Part shown: positions 9,926 to 17,346 of the stretch, piece after piece
Layout: the number at the start of each line of letters is the position of its first letter
Position numbering within the stretch: position 1 is the stretch's first letter
Assembly (NCBI RefSeq): GCF_002794255.1
Contig: NZ_PGGW01000015.1
Location: forward strand, 1-44,747
Direction: 5' to 3'
DNA: 44,747 bases
From: Streptomyces carminius
GTDB taxonomy: Bacteria; Actinomycetota; Actinomycetes; Streptomycetales; Streptomycetaceae
The notes under the pieces: generated by a model
What the model saw: only the letters and a program-made list of their open reading frames with translations
The model's database searches: none
Told to the model about the DNA's origin: nothing
Made by a program: the position numbers and the translations under genes

Positions 9926-10024
9926 CGCTCCTTTGACGCTCAGGTGGCCGAGTAGCCGTTCGGAGCGGCCGCAGACACACGCTGACCTGCGATTATTCGT
10001 CTCACTTTTCATGTGACGTCATTT

Positions 10025-10070
10025 CGATGACCCACCACATGGAGTGCGTCGCGGTCCTCAAGCCCGCCGA
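10025..10070 (+). repeat. 46-nt perfect direct repeat, copy A
   Basis: Identical to 13352-13397, 3327 bp apart, same orientation. It begins CGATGACCCACCACATGGAG and ends AAGCCCGCCGA. Both copies contain a short open frame that continues a few codons past the identity to a TGA (MTHHMECVAVLKPAEKGS here). This looks like an att-type or recombination core, or the 3' end of a duplicated gene. Confidence 0.9.
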
Positions 10071-10389
10071 GAAGGGCTCCTGACCTGCTCTTCACCGAAC
10101 CGGGAACCACGTTCGACCTGTTCCCGGCCATCCACCGGGTGGAACGGCCGCTTCACCCACGAAAGCGGCCTGACCTGCGGTTCTGTAGCGAAGCGCCCCT
10201 AGTGCCCACCGCGGTACGAGGGTCTCGCCCGGAGTCCTGACGCCCGTGTGACGCCCGGCTCCCCACGGTGGGACCGACGGAAGCGGTGTGCCGTGATGTG
10301 AGTGACGGCCTTGCCGCGGAGTCGCCGGGACGGCTCCGCGACCCTCGTTCCGACGGTGCTCCCAGCCGATCTCGACCAAGCAGGGTCGT

Positions 10390-10425
10390 ACGGAATGCGT
10401 CTAAGTACACTTAGACGCATTCCGT
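10390..10425. promoter_or_regulatory. 36-bp near-perfect palindrome upstream of the ATPase gene
   Basis: Two 17-bp arms, ACGGAATGCGTCTAAGT at 10390-10406 and its exact reverse complement at 10409-10425, are separated by only 2 nt. The ATPase start codon follows 15-30 nt later. The lack of a loop and of a T-run argues for a dimeric-repressor operator or DNA-binding site rather than a terminator. Confidence 0.65.
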
Positions 10426-10439
10426 CGTAGTGGGGCAGG

Positions 10440-11957
10440 ATGGTGGAGGTTCCGGTGAGCGGGAGCATGCTGACCAAGCCCGAGGACGTGGTCGACCGCG
10501 ATCGTGAGTGGGACCTGCTCACCGAGTTCGTCACGGACCCGGACCCGGCGATGCGTCTGGGGATCGTGTCGGGGCGCAGGCGGCATGGGAAGTCGTACCT
10601 CCTGCAGGCTCTGTCGCAGCGGATCGGCGGCCTGTACATCACGGCGGTGCGTGAGGAGGGACGACTGCCGGCGATACAGAGGTTCAGCGACGCAATCGCG
10701 GTCCACGCCGGACTGCGACCGGGCACGCTGCGACTGACCGACTGGCGCGAAGTCCTGGCCAACGCCCTGGACGTCACCGTGCGCTCGAAAACGCCGCTGC
10801 TGGTGATCGACGAGTTGCCGTACCTCCTCCAGCACTCTCCGGAAATCCCCGGCCTGCTCCAGCAGCTCTACGACGAGCGCCAGCGCGGCACCGGAGCCGA
10901 TCCCGGACCACGGGTGATCCTCTGCGGGTCGGCGATGAGCGTGATGCACGAACTGCTGTCGGGGACGAAGCCGTTGCGCGGCCGCGCGGTGGTCGACCTG
11001 CGGCTGGGCGCCTTCGACTACCGGGCGGCAAGGAAGTTCTGGCAGATCGACGACCCGCTGACCGCCCTACAGGTGCACGCCGTCCTCGGCGGGGCGCCCG
11101 GCTACCGGCCGGTGGCCGCCCGTCCGCACCCGAACGACGGCTTCGCCGCCTGGCTCTCCCGGACGCTTCTGGACCCCGGGCGAGCCGTGTACTCACGCAC
11201 GGAGACGGAGTACCTGCTGCGCGAGGACCCGCGCATCACCCATCACACCCTGTACTACGACATCCTCACCGCCATCGCACAGGGCGCCACCACACCCACC
11301 AGAATCGGCGCGGCCCTGGAACGGCAGCGCAACGCCGTCACCCACCCGCTCGATGTCCTCGAGTCCACCGGTTACATTCAGCGCGAGCAGGACATCCTCC
11401 GCCCCCGCCACCCGGTGATCACCCTGGCCGACCCGGTGATCCGCTTCAACCAGCTGGTCACACTGCCGCAGGCGGCCACCGTCGAGCAGGGTTTCGCCGA
11501 GCAGGCGTGGCAGGCAGCCGCTCCCACCTTCAACTCCAAGATCCTCGGCCCGCACTTCGAGGACCTCGCCCGCACCTTCACCCGCCGCTACGCCCACACC
11601 CTGCTCCCCGGCGGTCTGCCCGGTCCGGTCGGTACCACCGAGGTCGCCGACCCGGCGGCCCGCACCAAGCACGAGGTCGACGTCATCGCCCTCGCCCTGG
11701 GCGAGCGTCCGCAGGCGCCGCGCGCCCGGATCGCCCTGATCGGCGAGGCCAAGGCCACCGCCGCCCGCCGCGGCACCGGTGACCTGCAACGCCTGGAGCA
11801 CATCCGCGGCCTGCTCACCGACCAGGGCTACGACACGACGGGCACCACGCTGGCCCTGTTCTCCCTCCACGGTTTCTATCCCGATCTGGTCGACGCAGCG
11901 GCTCGCCGCGATGATCTCCTGCTGGTCGACCTGCCGGGTCTTTACGGGATCGGGTAG
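10440..11957 (+). CDS. AAA ATPase with DUF234-like C-terminal domain
   Basis: Predicted 505 residues of the archaeal-type ATPase family (PF01637-like) with a C-terminal DUF234-like region. The P-loop is GRRRHGKSYL at about residues 46-55 and the Walker B LLVIDELPYLL is at about 120-130. A GSAMSVMHELLSG sensor-type segment, a winged-helix linker (about 275-330) and a terminal domain containing HEVDVIALAL and IALIGEAKAT follow. The D...E-x-K spacing of this last domain recalls PD-(D/E)xK nucleases. Such proteins are common in accessory islands and no precise role is established. The start is ATG 10440, or more likely GTG 10455, which has GGAGG five bases upstream. The gene sits between the Wadjet operon and a convergent unknown gene and is flanked by direct repeats. 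Confidence 0.85.
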   Translation: MVEVPVSGSMLTKPEDVVDRDREWDLLTEFVTDPDPAMRLGIVSGRRRHGKSYLLQALSQRIGGLYITAVREEGRLPAIQRFSDAIAVHAGLRPGTLRLTDWREVLANALDVTVRSKTPLLVIDELPYLLQHSPEIPGLLQQLYDERQRGTGADPGPRVILCGSAMSVMHELLSGTKPLRGRAVVDLRLGAFDYRAARKFWQIDDPLTALQVHAVLGGAPGYRPVAARPHPNDGFAAWLSRTLLDPGRAVYSRTETEYLLREDPRITHHTLYYDILTAIAQGATTPTRIGAALERQRNAVTHPLDVLESTGYIQREQDILRPRHPVITLADPVIRFNQLVTLPQAATVEQGFAEQAWQAAAPTFNSKILGPHFEDLARTFTRRYAHTLLPGGLPGPVGTTEVADPAARTKHEVDVIALALGERPQAPRARIALIGEAKATAARRGTGDLQRLEHIRGLLTDQGYDTTGTTLALFSLHGFYPDLVDAAARRDDLLLVDLPGLYGIG

Positions 11958-12021
11958 CCCAGCGACTTCATGGAGACTCGCCCCAGCCCTTCCGACCGGC
12001 ACGTTCGGAGATCGCGAACGC

Positions 12022-12990
12022 TCACCGCTGCTGCGAGGTGGCCGGGGAGTAGGAGTTCACCTTCGGCCTGTTCTTCACGCTGCGACCGCGGGTGCGTACG
12101 GCCCGTTCGCGGGGCGTTTCGTCGCTCGTTTCGAATCCCAGCATGACGCTGTATCCCTCGTGGGCACGCTGCAACCCGAAGTTCCTCAACTGCTCGACGC
12201 TGGTCCCCACGGTTCCGACTCGGCCGAGCTTCACGAGCTCCGCGAACTCCGCGAACTCCGAGCCGACGAGGTAGCCGGCCGCCCTCTCGTAGCTGAAGAT
12301 GCGCCCACCCCTGGGTCCGAGCGTGCAGTCGTCCTCCAAGAGGACTCGGGCGTAGGAGAGAGGAATATACATGCCGTGGGCCAGTTCGGTGCTGGAAGCC
12401 GCCCCGTTCCGCCAGTGTGCGAACTTCAGGAAGCACGCGTCCGGGGAGAGGCGCCACTCGTGGGAGCGAGCGGGTTTCGAACTGAGCCGTGAAACCTGTT
12501 CCAAGCGGTCCATCTGGTCCAAGAGCTGTTTGTTCACCCGGTATTCCTTGTACCGGGATTCCAAGCGCTTGTACTGGACAAGGACGAAGCTGTGCGTGGG
12601 GTGGTGGTAGTAGATCATGTCCGTGCCCAACCGGCTCTCGACCGGGGTGGCGTTGACGTTGACGACCTCGAGACGACGTCCTGTGGAGTCTTCCAGCACG
12701 TGGATGTCGCATCGCACGTCACCGCGTTGTCGCCAGTCATCGAAAAGGGGCGCTTCGCCGCCCAGCCCGACTCGTGCGTCGTGGTCGATCAGGCTGTTCT
12801 CCACTGGATCCGGAATGAGTCCCGCCAGGTATGGCTCGTCCCGGGACGAGGGGCGTCCCCAGGCCGACAGTGCGGAGTGCGGGAAATCGGTCACGCGAGT
12901 GAGGGTCTGAGCCGCGTCCTTCTGTTCCTGCCACGCACGGTCCGCTGCGTCCTCGACGTTGAAGACGAGCGGGTTGAGACGGGCGAGCAA
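12022..12990 (-). CDS. unknown protein with putative PD-(D/E)xK-type (QxK) motif
   Basis: About 322 residues; I do not recognise the family by name. The segment VVNVNATPVESRLGTDMIYY followed by SFVLVQYKRLESRY has the pattern of a restriction-endonuclease-like core (D, then Q-x-K) at about residues 108-145. The region after it is helical and charged (KQLLDQMDRLEQV). No membrane segment or signal peptide is seen. The start is uncertain. TTG 12990 has GAAGG at a suitable distance, but the frame stays open and protein-like upstream (GGELRKRYAEGRW) with no ATG/GTG, so the N-terminus may be longer or was truncated. It is convergent with the ATPase gene (64-nt gap) inside the repeat-bounded segment. 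Codon composition is less GC-biased than neighbouring genes, consistent with transfer. Confidence 0.6.
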   Translation of the reverse strand: MLARLNPLVFNVEDAADRAWQEQKDAAQTLTRVTDFPHSALSAWGRPSSRDEPYLAGLIPDPVENSLIDHDARVGLGGEAPLFDDWRQRGDVRCDIHVLEDSTGRRLEVVNVNATPVESRLGTDMIYYHHPTHSFVLVQYKRLESRYKEYRVNKQLLDQMDRLEQVSRLSSKPARSHEWRLSPDACFLKFAHWRNGAASSTELAHGMYIPLSYARVLLEDDCTLGPRGGRIFSYERAAGYLVGSEFAEFAELVKLGRVGTVGTSVEQLRNFGLQRAHEGYSVMLGFETSDETPRERAVRTRGRSVKNRPKVNSYSPATSQQR

Positions 12991-13248
12991 CCAGCGACCT
13001 TCGGCATAGCGCTTCCGCAGTTCACCGCCCTGTTCGGCTACACAGAGATCGGTAGCACGAACCCATCCCGACCCGACCGAGGAACGGCTCGGACCTCTGA
13101 GGCCGTTGCCTGGTGGACGCAGGGACAGGTCACGTATGTCGATTGGCTGTGCGAGCGCGTCTTCGTCGAGACCGCCGACAGCGGTGGCACCGCGAAGTGG
13201 ACGGCCTTGGGGCAGCCCCTCGGGATTGAGGCGATGCGACAGGTTCGC

Positions 13249-13487
13249 GTGACGCTCATTTGGCGCTCCCCACTCGGAAGACCATCGCGCAGGATGCAGA
13301 ACACCCTTCTGACCTGCGGGTTATTCGGCAGCAAGGATTCGCACGCGTTCCCGATGACCCACCACATGGAGTGCGTCGCGGTCCTCAAGCCCGCCGATAA
13401 GGGCGTCTGACCCGCGGTTCCGCCAGTGCGCATTATGCGCGTTGTGGGTGTTACGGGCGATGCCTTGACGCCGAAGTGACGCTCGTT
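13249..13487 (+). repeat. right copy (B) of the degenerate direct repeat
   Basis: Copy B of the repeat described at 9922. It contains GTGACGCTC at 13249, CTGACCTGCGGGTTATTCGG at 13309, the 46-nt perfect core at 13352-13397, CTGACCCGCGGTT at 13407, and a TGACGCC/GTGACGC pair at about 13466. Order and orientation match copy A, and the first 105 nt have identical length although the bases between landmarks have diverged widely. The short frame here reads MTHHMECVAVLKPADKGV. Confidence 0.75.
13352..13397 (+). repeat. 46-nt perfect direct repeat, copy B
   Basis: Perfect match to 10025-10070. Together the two copies bound a 3.3-kb segment carrying the ATPase gene and the QxK-motif gene. Confidence 0.9.
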
Positions 13488-13920
13488 GATCCTGCTGGCC
13501 GGTGGTGGGTCAGGTCACTGGAGGGGAAGGCTGCGGCTCTGCCGAGGCTGGGACTGCAAGACGTTCGGCTCTGTCTCACTTCCGGTGGTGACGGACAGCG
13601 AGAACTGGGCGCATCTGCCTTGTGGAGAGGGTGGCCGGTGCTCTGGCCCTGATGTTTCAAAGCGGGTGGCAGCACGCCGGGCCGCTGGGCTTGTGCGCTG
13701 AACTCCCGCGGACAGACACCGAGCCGATCGGCCGCCTCCCAGAGGATGACCGTTGTACTGCGCGGACCTGCGGGTTCGTGATCGACACCCCTTCGGTGCT
13801 CCCGTGTCCGCACCACGGGGGCACTCCGTCTTGAACCGCTCCTCCGGGCTCGGCGAAGGTGGGCGACGGGTGGGGCGGGCGGTGGGTGTCCCGGCGGCAC
13901 GCTCCGCGTAGCCTCTTGCT
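13488..13920. other. intergenic stretch, no recognisable gene
   Basis: Frames here lack consistent codon bias and recognisable motifs. One further GGACCTGCGGGTT element (about 13755) resembles the CTGACCTGCGG landmarks of the flanking repeats, so this may be decayed cassette DNA. The end of the stretch holds the promoter of the next gene: TAGCCT at 13909-13914, six bases before its GTG. Confidence 0.5.
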
Positions 13921-14877
13921 GTGTCCTTGCCCCCTCTGCGTCGTGTCGCCGTCCTGGTGCTGGAGGGCGCGAAGCCGCTCGATGTCGGCATTCCCGCGCA
14001 GGTTTTCACGACCCGCGCGAGCATGCCGTACGAGGTGCGGATGTGCGGGGCGGCGCCCGGTCCGGTGACCGGCGGCGACGGTCTGGCGTACCACGTCGCC
14101 CACGGCCTGGACGCGCTGGTGTGGGCCGACATCGTCTTCGTCCCCGGCTACCGGTTCCCGGACCGCGACGACCCGCCGCGGGCCGTCGTCGACGCGCTGG
14201 TCGCCGCCCACGACCGGGGTGCGCGGCTCGCCGCCATCTCGACGGGCGCCTTCGCGCTGGCCGCCACCGGTCTGCTCGACGGCCTGCGCGCCACCACGCA
14301 CTGGCACTACACGCGGGCGCTCAAGGCCAGGCATCCGCTCGTCCGGGTCGACGAGAACGTGCTGTTCGTCGATGCGGGCAGGGTGCTCACCTCGGCCGGC
14401 GCCGCCTCCGGCATCGACCTGTGCCTGCACATCCTGCGCGGCGACCTCGGGGTGGCCGCGTCCAACCACGCGGCCCGGCGTCTGGTCGCGGCCCCCTACC
14501 GCAGCGGCGGCCAGGCCCAGTACGTGCCGCGCAGCGTCCCCGAGCCGCTGGGCGAGCGGTTCGCCGCCACCCGCGAGTGGGCGCTGCACCGGCTCGGCGA
14601 GCCCCTCACCCTCGGCACACTGGCGCGGCAGGCGGGGGTCTCGCCGCGCACGTTCTCCCGGCGCTTCGTCCAGGAGACCGGCTGCACGCCGATGCAGTGG
14701 GTGACGCGCGCCCGCATCGACCTGGCCCGCGAACTGCTCGAGCGCTCGCAGCGCGGCGTCGAACAGATCGCCGCCGACGTCGGGCTGGGCACCGGCGCGA
14801 ACCTGCGGCTGCACTTCCAGCGCATCCTGGGCACCACACCGAGCGAGTACCGGCGCACCTTCACCCGGGGCGAATGA
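13921..14877 (+). CDS. GATase1/DJ-1-like AraC-family transcriptional regulator
   Basis: Predicted 318-residue DNA-binding regulator. Residues about 8-165 form a DJ-1/PfpI-like amidotransferase-type domain (VAVLVLEGAKPLDVGIPAQVF, then VFVPGYRFPD). The nucleophile-elbow position reads ISTGAFALAATGLLDG, with Thr-Gly where enzymes have Cys, so this is a ligand-sensing rather than catalytic domain, as is usual in this family. Residues about 215-312 are an AraC double helix-turn-helix (LGTLARQAGVSPRTFSRRF and IAADVGLGTGANLRLHF). Translation starts at GTG 13921 only 6 nt after a TAGCCT -10 box, so the mRNA is probably leaderless. It lies 120 nt upstream of a co-oriented GAPDH gene, a plausible target. 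Confidence 0.9.
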   Translation: MSLPPLRRVAVLVLEGAKPLDVGIPAQVFTTRASMPYEVRMCGAAPGPVTGGDGLAYHVAHGLDALVWADIVFVPGYRFPDRDDPPRAVVDALVAAHDRGARLAAISTGAFALAATGLLDGLRATTHWHYTRALKARHPLVRVDENVLFVDAGRVLTSAGAASGIDLCLHILRGDLGVAASNHAARRLVAAPYRSGGQAQYVPRSVPEPLGERFAATREWALHRLGEPLTLGTLARQAGVSPRTFSRRFVQETGCTPMQWVTRARIDLARELLERSQRGVEQIAADVGLGTGANLRLHFQRILGTTPSEYRRTFTRGE

Positions 14878-14997
14878 CCCGCCCGGTGCCGTGTGGCGGG
14901 ATCCTTGTGGACCGTGGCGGTGGCGCCGCTGTCGGCGGCACCGGCCGCGGGCGAGCCTGGAGTGGAAGGGAAAACGGAGGGGAAAGGGACCTCACTC

Positions 14998-15996
14998 ATG
15001 ACTCGCATCGCCGTCAACGGATTCGGCCGTATCGGCCGCAATGTGCTGCGTGCCCTGCTGGAGCGCGACAGCGCCCTGGAGATCGTCGCCGTCAACGACC
15101 TCACCGAGCCCGCCGCGCTGGCCCGGCTGCTCGCCTACGACAGCACCGCCGGCCGGCTCGGGCGTCCGGTGACCGTCGACGGGGACGCCCTGGTCGTGGA
15201 CGGCCGCCGGATCACGGTGCTGGCCGAGCGCGAACCGGCGCGGCTGCCGTGGGCCGAACTCGGCGTCGACATCGTCCTGGAGGCCACCGGCCGCTTCACC
15301 TCGGCCACGGACGCCCGTGCCCACCTGGCCGCGGGCGCGCGCAAGGTGCTCGTCGGCGCGCCGTCGGACGGCGCCGACGTCACGCTCGCGTTCGGGGTCA
15401 ACACCGACGCCTACGACCCGGCCGCGCACACGATCGTCTCCAACGCCTCCTGCACCACCAACGCGCTCGCGCCGCTGGCCAGGGTGCTCGACGAACTCGC
15501 CGGTATCGAGCACGGGTTCATGACGACGGTGCACGCCTACACCCAGGAGCAGAACCTGCAGGACGGTCCGCACCGCGACGCCCGCCGCGCCCGGGCCGCC
15601 GGCGTCAACATCGTGCCGACCACGACCGGCGCCGCCAAGGCGATCGGCCTGGTGCTGCCCAACCTCGGCGGCAGGTTGTCGGGCGACTCGATCCGCGTCC
15701 CGGTGCCGGTGGGCTCGCTCGTCGAACTCAACACGACCGTAGCCCGCGACGTGACACGCGATGAGGTGCTGGCGGCGTACCGCGCCGCGGCCGGGGGACC
15801 GCTCGCCGGCATCCTGGAGTACTCCGAGGACCCGCTCGTCTCCTCCGACATCACGGGCAACCCCGCCTCGTCGATCTTCGACTCGGCCCTCACCCGCGTC
15901 GACGGCCGCCACATCAAGGTGGTCGCCTGGTACGACAACGAGTGGGGCTTCTCGAACCGCGTGATCGACACACTCGAACTCCTCGCCACCGGCTGA
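14998..15996 (+). CDS. gap: glyceraldehyde-3-phosphate dehydrogenase, type I
   Basis: Predicted 332-residue cytoplasmic enzyme that oxidatively phosphorylates glyceraldehyde-3-phosphate to 1,3-bisphosphoglycerate. The N-terminal NGFGRIGRN dinucleotide motif, VNDLTEP (an Asp at the NAD+ selectivity position), the active-site segment SNASCTTNAL with Cys152, the substrate-binding VPTTTGAAKAIG and the C-terminal WYDNEWGFSNRV are all intact. Length is typical. The start ATG 14998 is preceded by a GGAGGGG site. Upstream in-frame codons lack a ribosome site and are rejected. Streptomycetes carry several gap paralogues; the pairing with an AraC-type regulator suggests an inducible copy rather than the main glycolytic one. 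Confidence 0.95.
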   Translation: MTRIAVNGFGRIGRNVLRALLERDSALEIVAVNDLTEPAALARLLAYDSTAGRLGRPVTVDGDALVVDGRRITVLAEREPARLPWAELGVDIVLEATGRFTSATDARAHLAAGARKVLVGAPSDGADVTLAFGVNTDAYDPAAHTIVSNASCTTNALAPLARVLDELAGIEHGFMTTVHAYTQEQNLQDGPHRDARRARAAGVNIVPTTTGAAKAIGLVLPNLGGRLSGDSIRVPVPVGSLVELNTTVARDVTRDEVLAAYRAAAGGPLAGILEYSEDPLVSSDITGNPASSIFDSALTRVDGRHIKVVAWYDNEWGFSNRVIDTLELLATG

Positions 15997-16557
15997 CCGC
16001 GCACCGGGGCCGGCACCCCGACCGCCGGCGACCGCACCGGCCGGAGCGCCCCCGGGCGGTGCCGGCACTCGTCGAGCGTCGCCCTGCGACGGCCGGTGGC
16101 CGCCCCTGACGGTCCGCGACGCCCCTCGAACCCGGCGGCTGTCGGACGGACCCGCCCCCTGGCCAGGCCCACGACCAGGGCGGGACGAGGAGCGGGGCCG
16201 GGAATCCTCGAGGAGATCCAGCAGCACCGGGCGGTTCTTCATCCCCTCATGCGGTGGATGCGCCGACGCCGCGGTACCGAGCCGACTTCGCGGACTCCGG
16301 CGGCACCGAACGGTTGGAGTGAGGGAGGGAACGGGGAATCCGCAGCCCGGCGTGCGCGGGCCGCACACCATGAGCCGGTGTGCGGCCCGCGGCCGTCCTG
16401 GTCCGCGGCCGGACGGCAGAAGACCTCGCCGTGTTCGTGACCCGGCCCCGGACGACCGGCTCGACGACTGTCGCCGGCCACGTCCCAGGACTCCTGCCGA
16501 CCGGGCTGCCGGCGTTGGAGTCAGCCCGAACCCTGCTGCTCGGGCTCGGGCTCGGGA

Positions 16558-16589
16558 GGCGGCAGGGCGGCAGGGCGGCAGGGCGGCAG
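16558..16589. repeat. tandem repeat, 4 x 8 bp (GGCGGCAG)
   Basis: Four perfect head-to-tail copies of GGCGGCAG, immediately beside the istB remnant and preceded by a short GGGCTC repeat. Probably slippage within non-coding decayed DNA. Confidence 0.9.
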
Positions 16590-16596
16590 GAGTCGG

Positions 16597-16740
16597 TCCG
16601 GCCCCGATGATGTCGCCGCCGAACACGAGGCGGTCGACGACGGCCGCGCGGAGACGGGGATCGGTGAACGTCCTGGTCCGGCCGGGGAACGACGCGTCCG
16701 GGGCGATGGTGAAGCTGTTCTTCTCCGCACGTTCGGTGGT
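16597..16740 (-). pseudogene. istB: remnant of IS21-family helper ATPase istB (C-terminal end)
   Basis: Reading the minus strand, TFTDPRLRAAVVDRLVFGGD is followed by IIGAG. This matches the conserved end of Streptomyces IstB proteins (TFTDPRLCAAIVDRLTFxxxIIETG), preceded by EKNSFTIAPDASFPGRTR in place of the usual SNxPFSxW segment. No P-loop or IstA partner remains. This is a decayed trace of an IS21 insertion, recognised from the family motif only. Confidence 0.65.
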
Positions 16741-17346
16741 CGGGGAAGACCCCGGGAACGACCCGGCGCCCGCTGCCGGAACTCCGCGGGCGCTTCCACG
16801 TCGGCAGGCTCCGACTACAGCCACCCGCCACAACGCTCGGTGCGCGCCGGATGCGTTCCCGTTCGGGCGGAGCGGCCCCCGGCACGGTCGCACCGGTCGG
16901 GGCCGGGTGCGGAAGGGAGTACGGTTGCGTCACCGGGCGCACCTCGTATGCCGTCGTCCGTGGCGGCGTCGCACCCGGAGAACGGCAATGGCCGGCGTGT
17001 GACGAAGCCGGCCGGAAACGAGCCGCGCGATGGCTTCCGGCTCGTACGGTCCCACCGTCTTCCGCGACCACTCTCGCGTCCGGCGGCAGTGGACCCCCAG
17101 CTCTCCATATGCCGCGGCGGTCACCCCGAACCGACCGCCGGGACGCTCTCCGGGCCGGCCCGTCTGACGCGCGGCACCGGCTGCCGGAGGCGCCCGGCTC
17201 CGAAGCGGTGGTCGTCCCCCGCGGTGACGGCGGGCAGGTGCCCGCCTGTCCCGGGAGGCGTACGTACGGCGTACAGGCCGGTCGACGACTCGGGTTTCCC
17301 CGGCAGCCGCACCACCTACCACGACAACGAACAAAGAAGGACGTGC

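Larger units (their letters stand above)
9922..10439. repeat. intergenic region with left copy of a long degenerate direct repeat
   Basis: The only recognisable content in this 500-bp gap is repeat copy A. From GTGACGCTC at 9922 to ATGACCC at 10027 is 105 nt, exactly the spacing seen in copy B (13249 to 13354). Shared landmarks are GTGACGCTC, a CTGACCTGCG element followed by TTATTCG, a perfect 46-nt core (10025-10070), then another CTGACCTGCGGTT element at 10170. A TGACGCC/GTGACGC pair follows near 10238. Copy A has about 85 extra bases between the core and the last two elements. No promoter or RNA gene was recognised besides the palindrome at 10390. Confidence 0.75.
15997..17346. other. long intergenic region with IS remnant and tandem repeat
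   Basis: About 1.35 kb without an intact gene. It contains an istB remnant (minus strand, about 16597-16740) and a four-copy 8-bp tandem repeat (16558-16589). The AAGAAGGA ribosome site of the next gene lies just before 17347. The remaining open frames run on both strands without family motifs and look like GC-bias artefacts. Confidence 0.6.

Noticed and set aside
12125..12145. tRNA-like TTCGAATCC T-loop motif
   Set aside because: Lies inside the minus-strand coding gene and no acceptor or anticodon stem pairs around it; no tRNA found in the window.
12592..13410. Long plus-strand ORF opposite the QxK-motif gene, ending in the repeat peptide
   Set aside because: Most of it is the antisense frame of the minus-strand gene; only the last 18 codons are conserved in copy A, so the full ORF is not a gene.
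13622..13834. 70-codon plus-strand ORF before the AraC-type gene
   Set aside because: No recognisable domain, poor codon bias, and no ribosome site.
14893..14997. Upstream extension of the GAPDH frame
   Set aside because: No ribosome site and no family similarity before the ATG at 14998, where the canonical N-terminus begins.
16558..16589. Possible CRISPR-like repeat
   Set aside because: Contiguous 8-bp units without spacers; simple tandem repeat.
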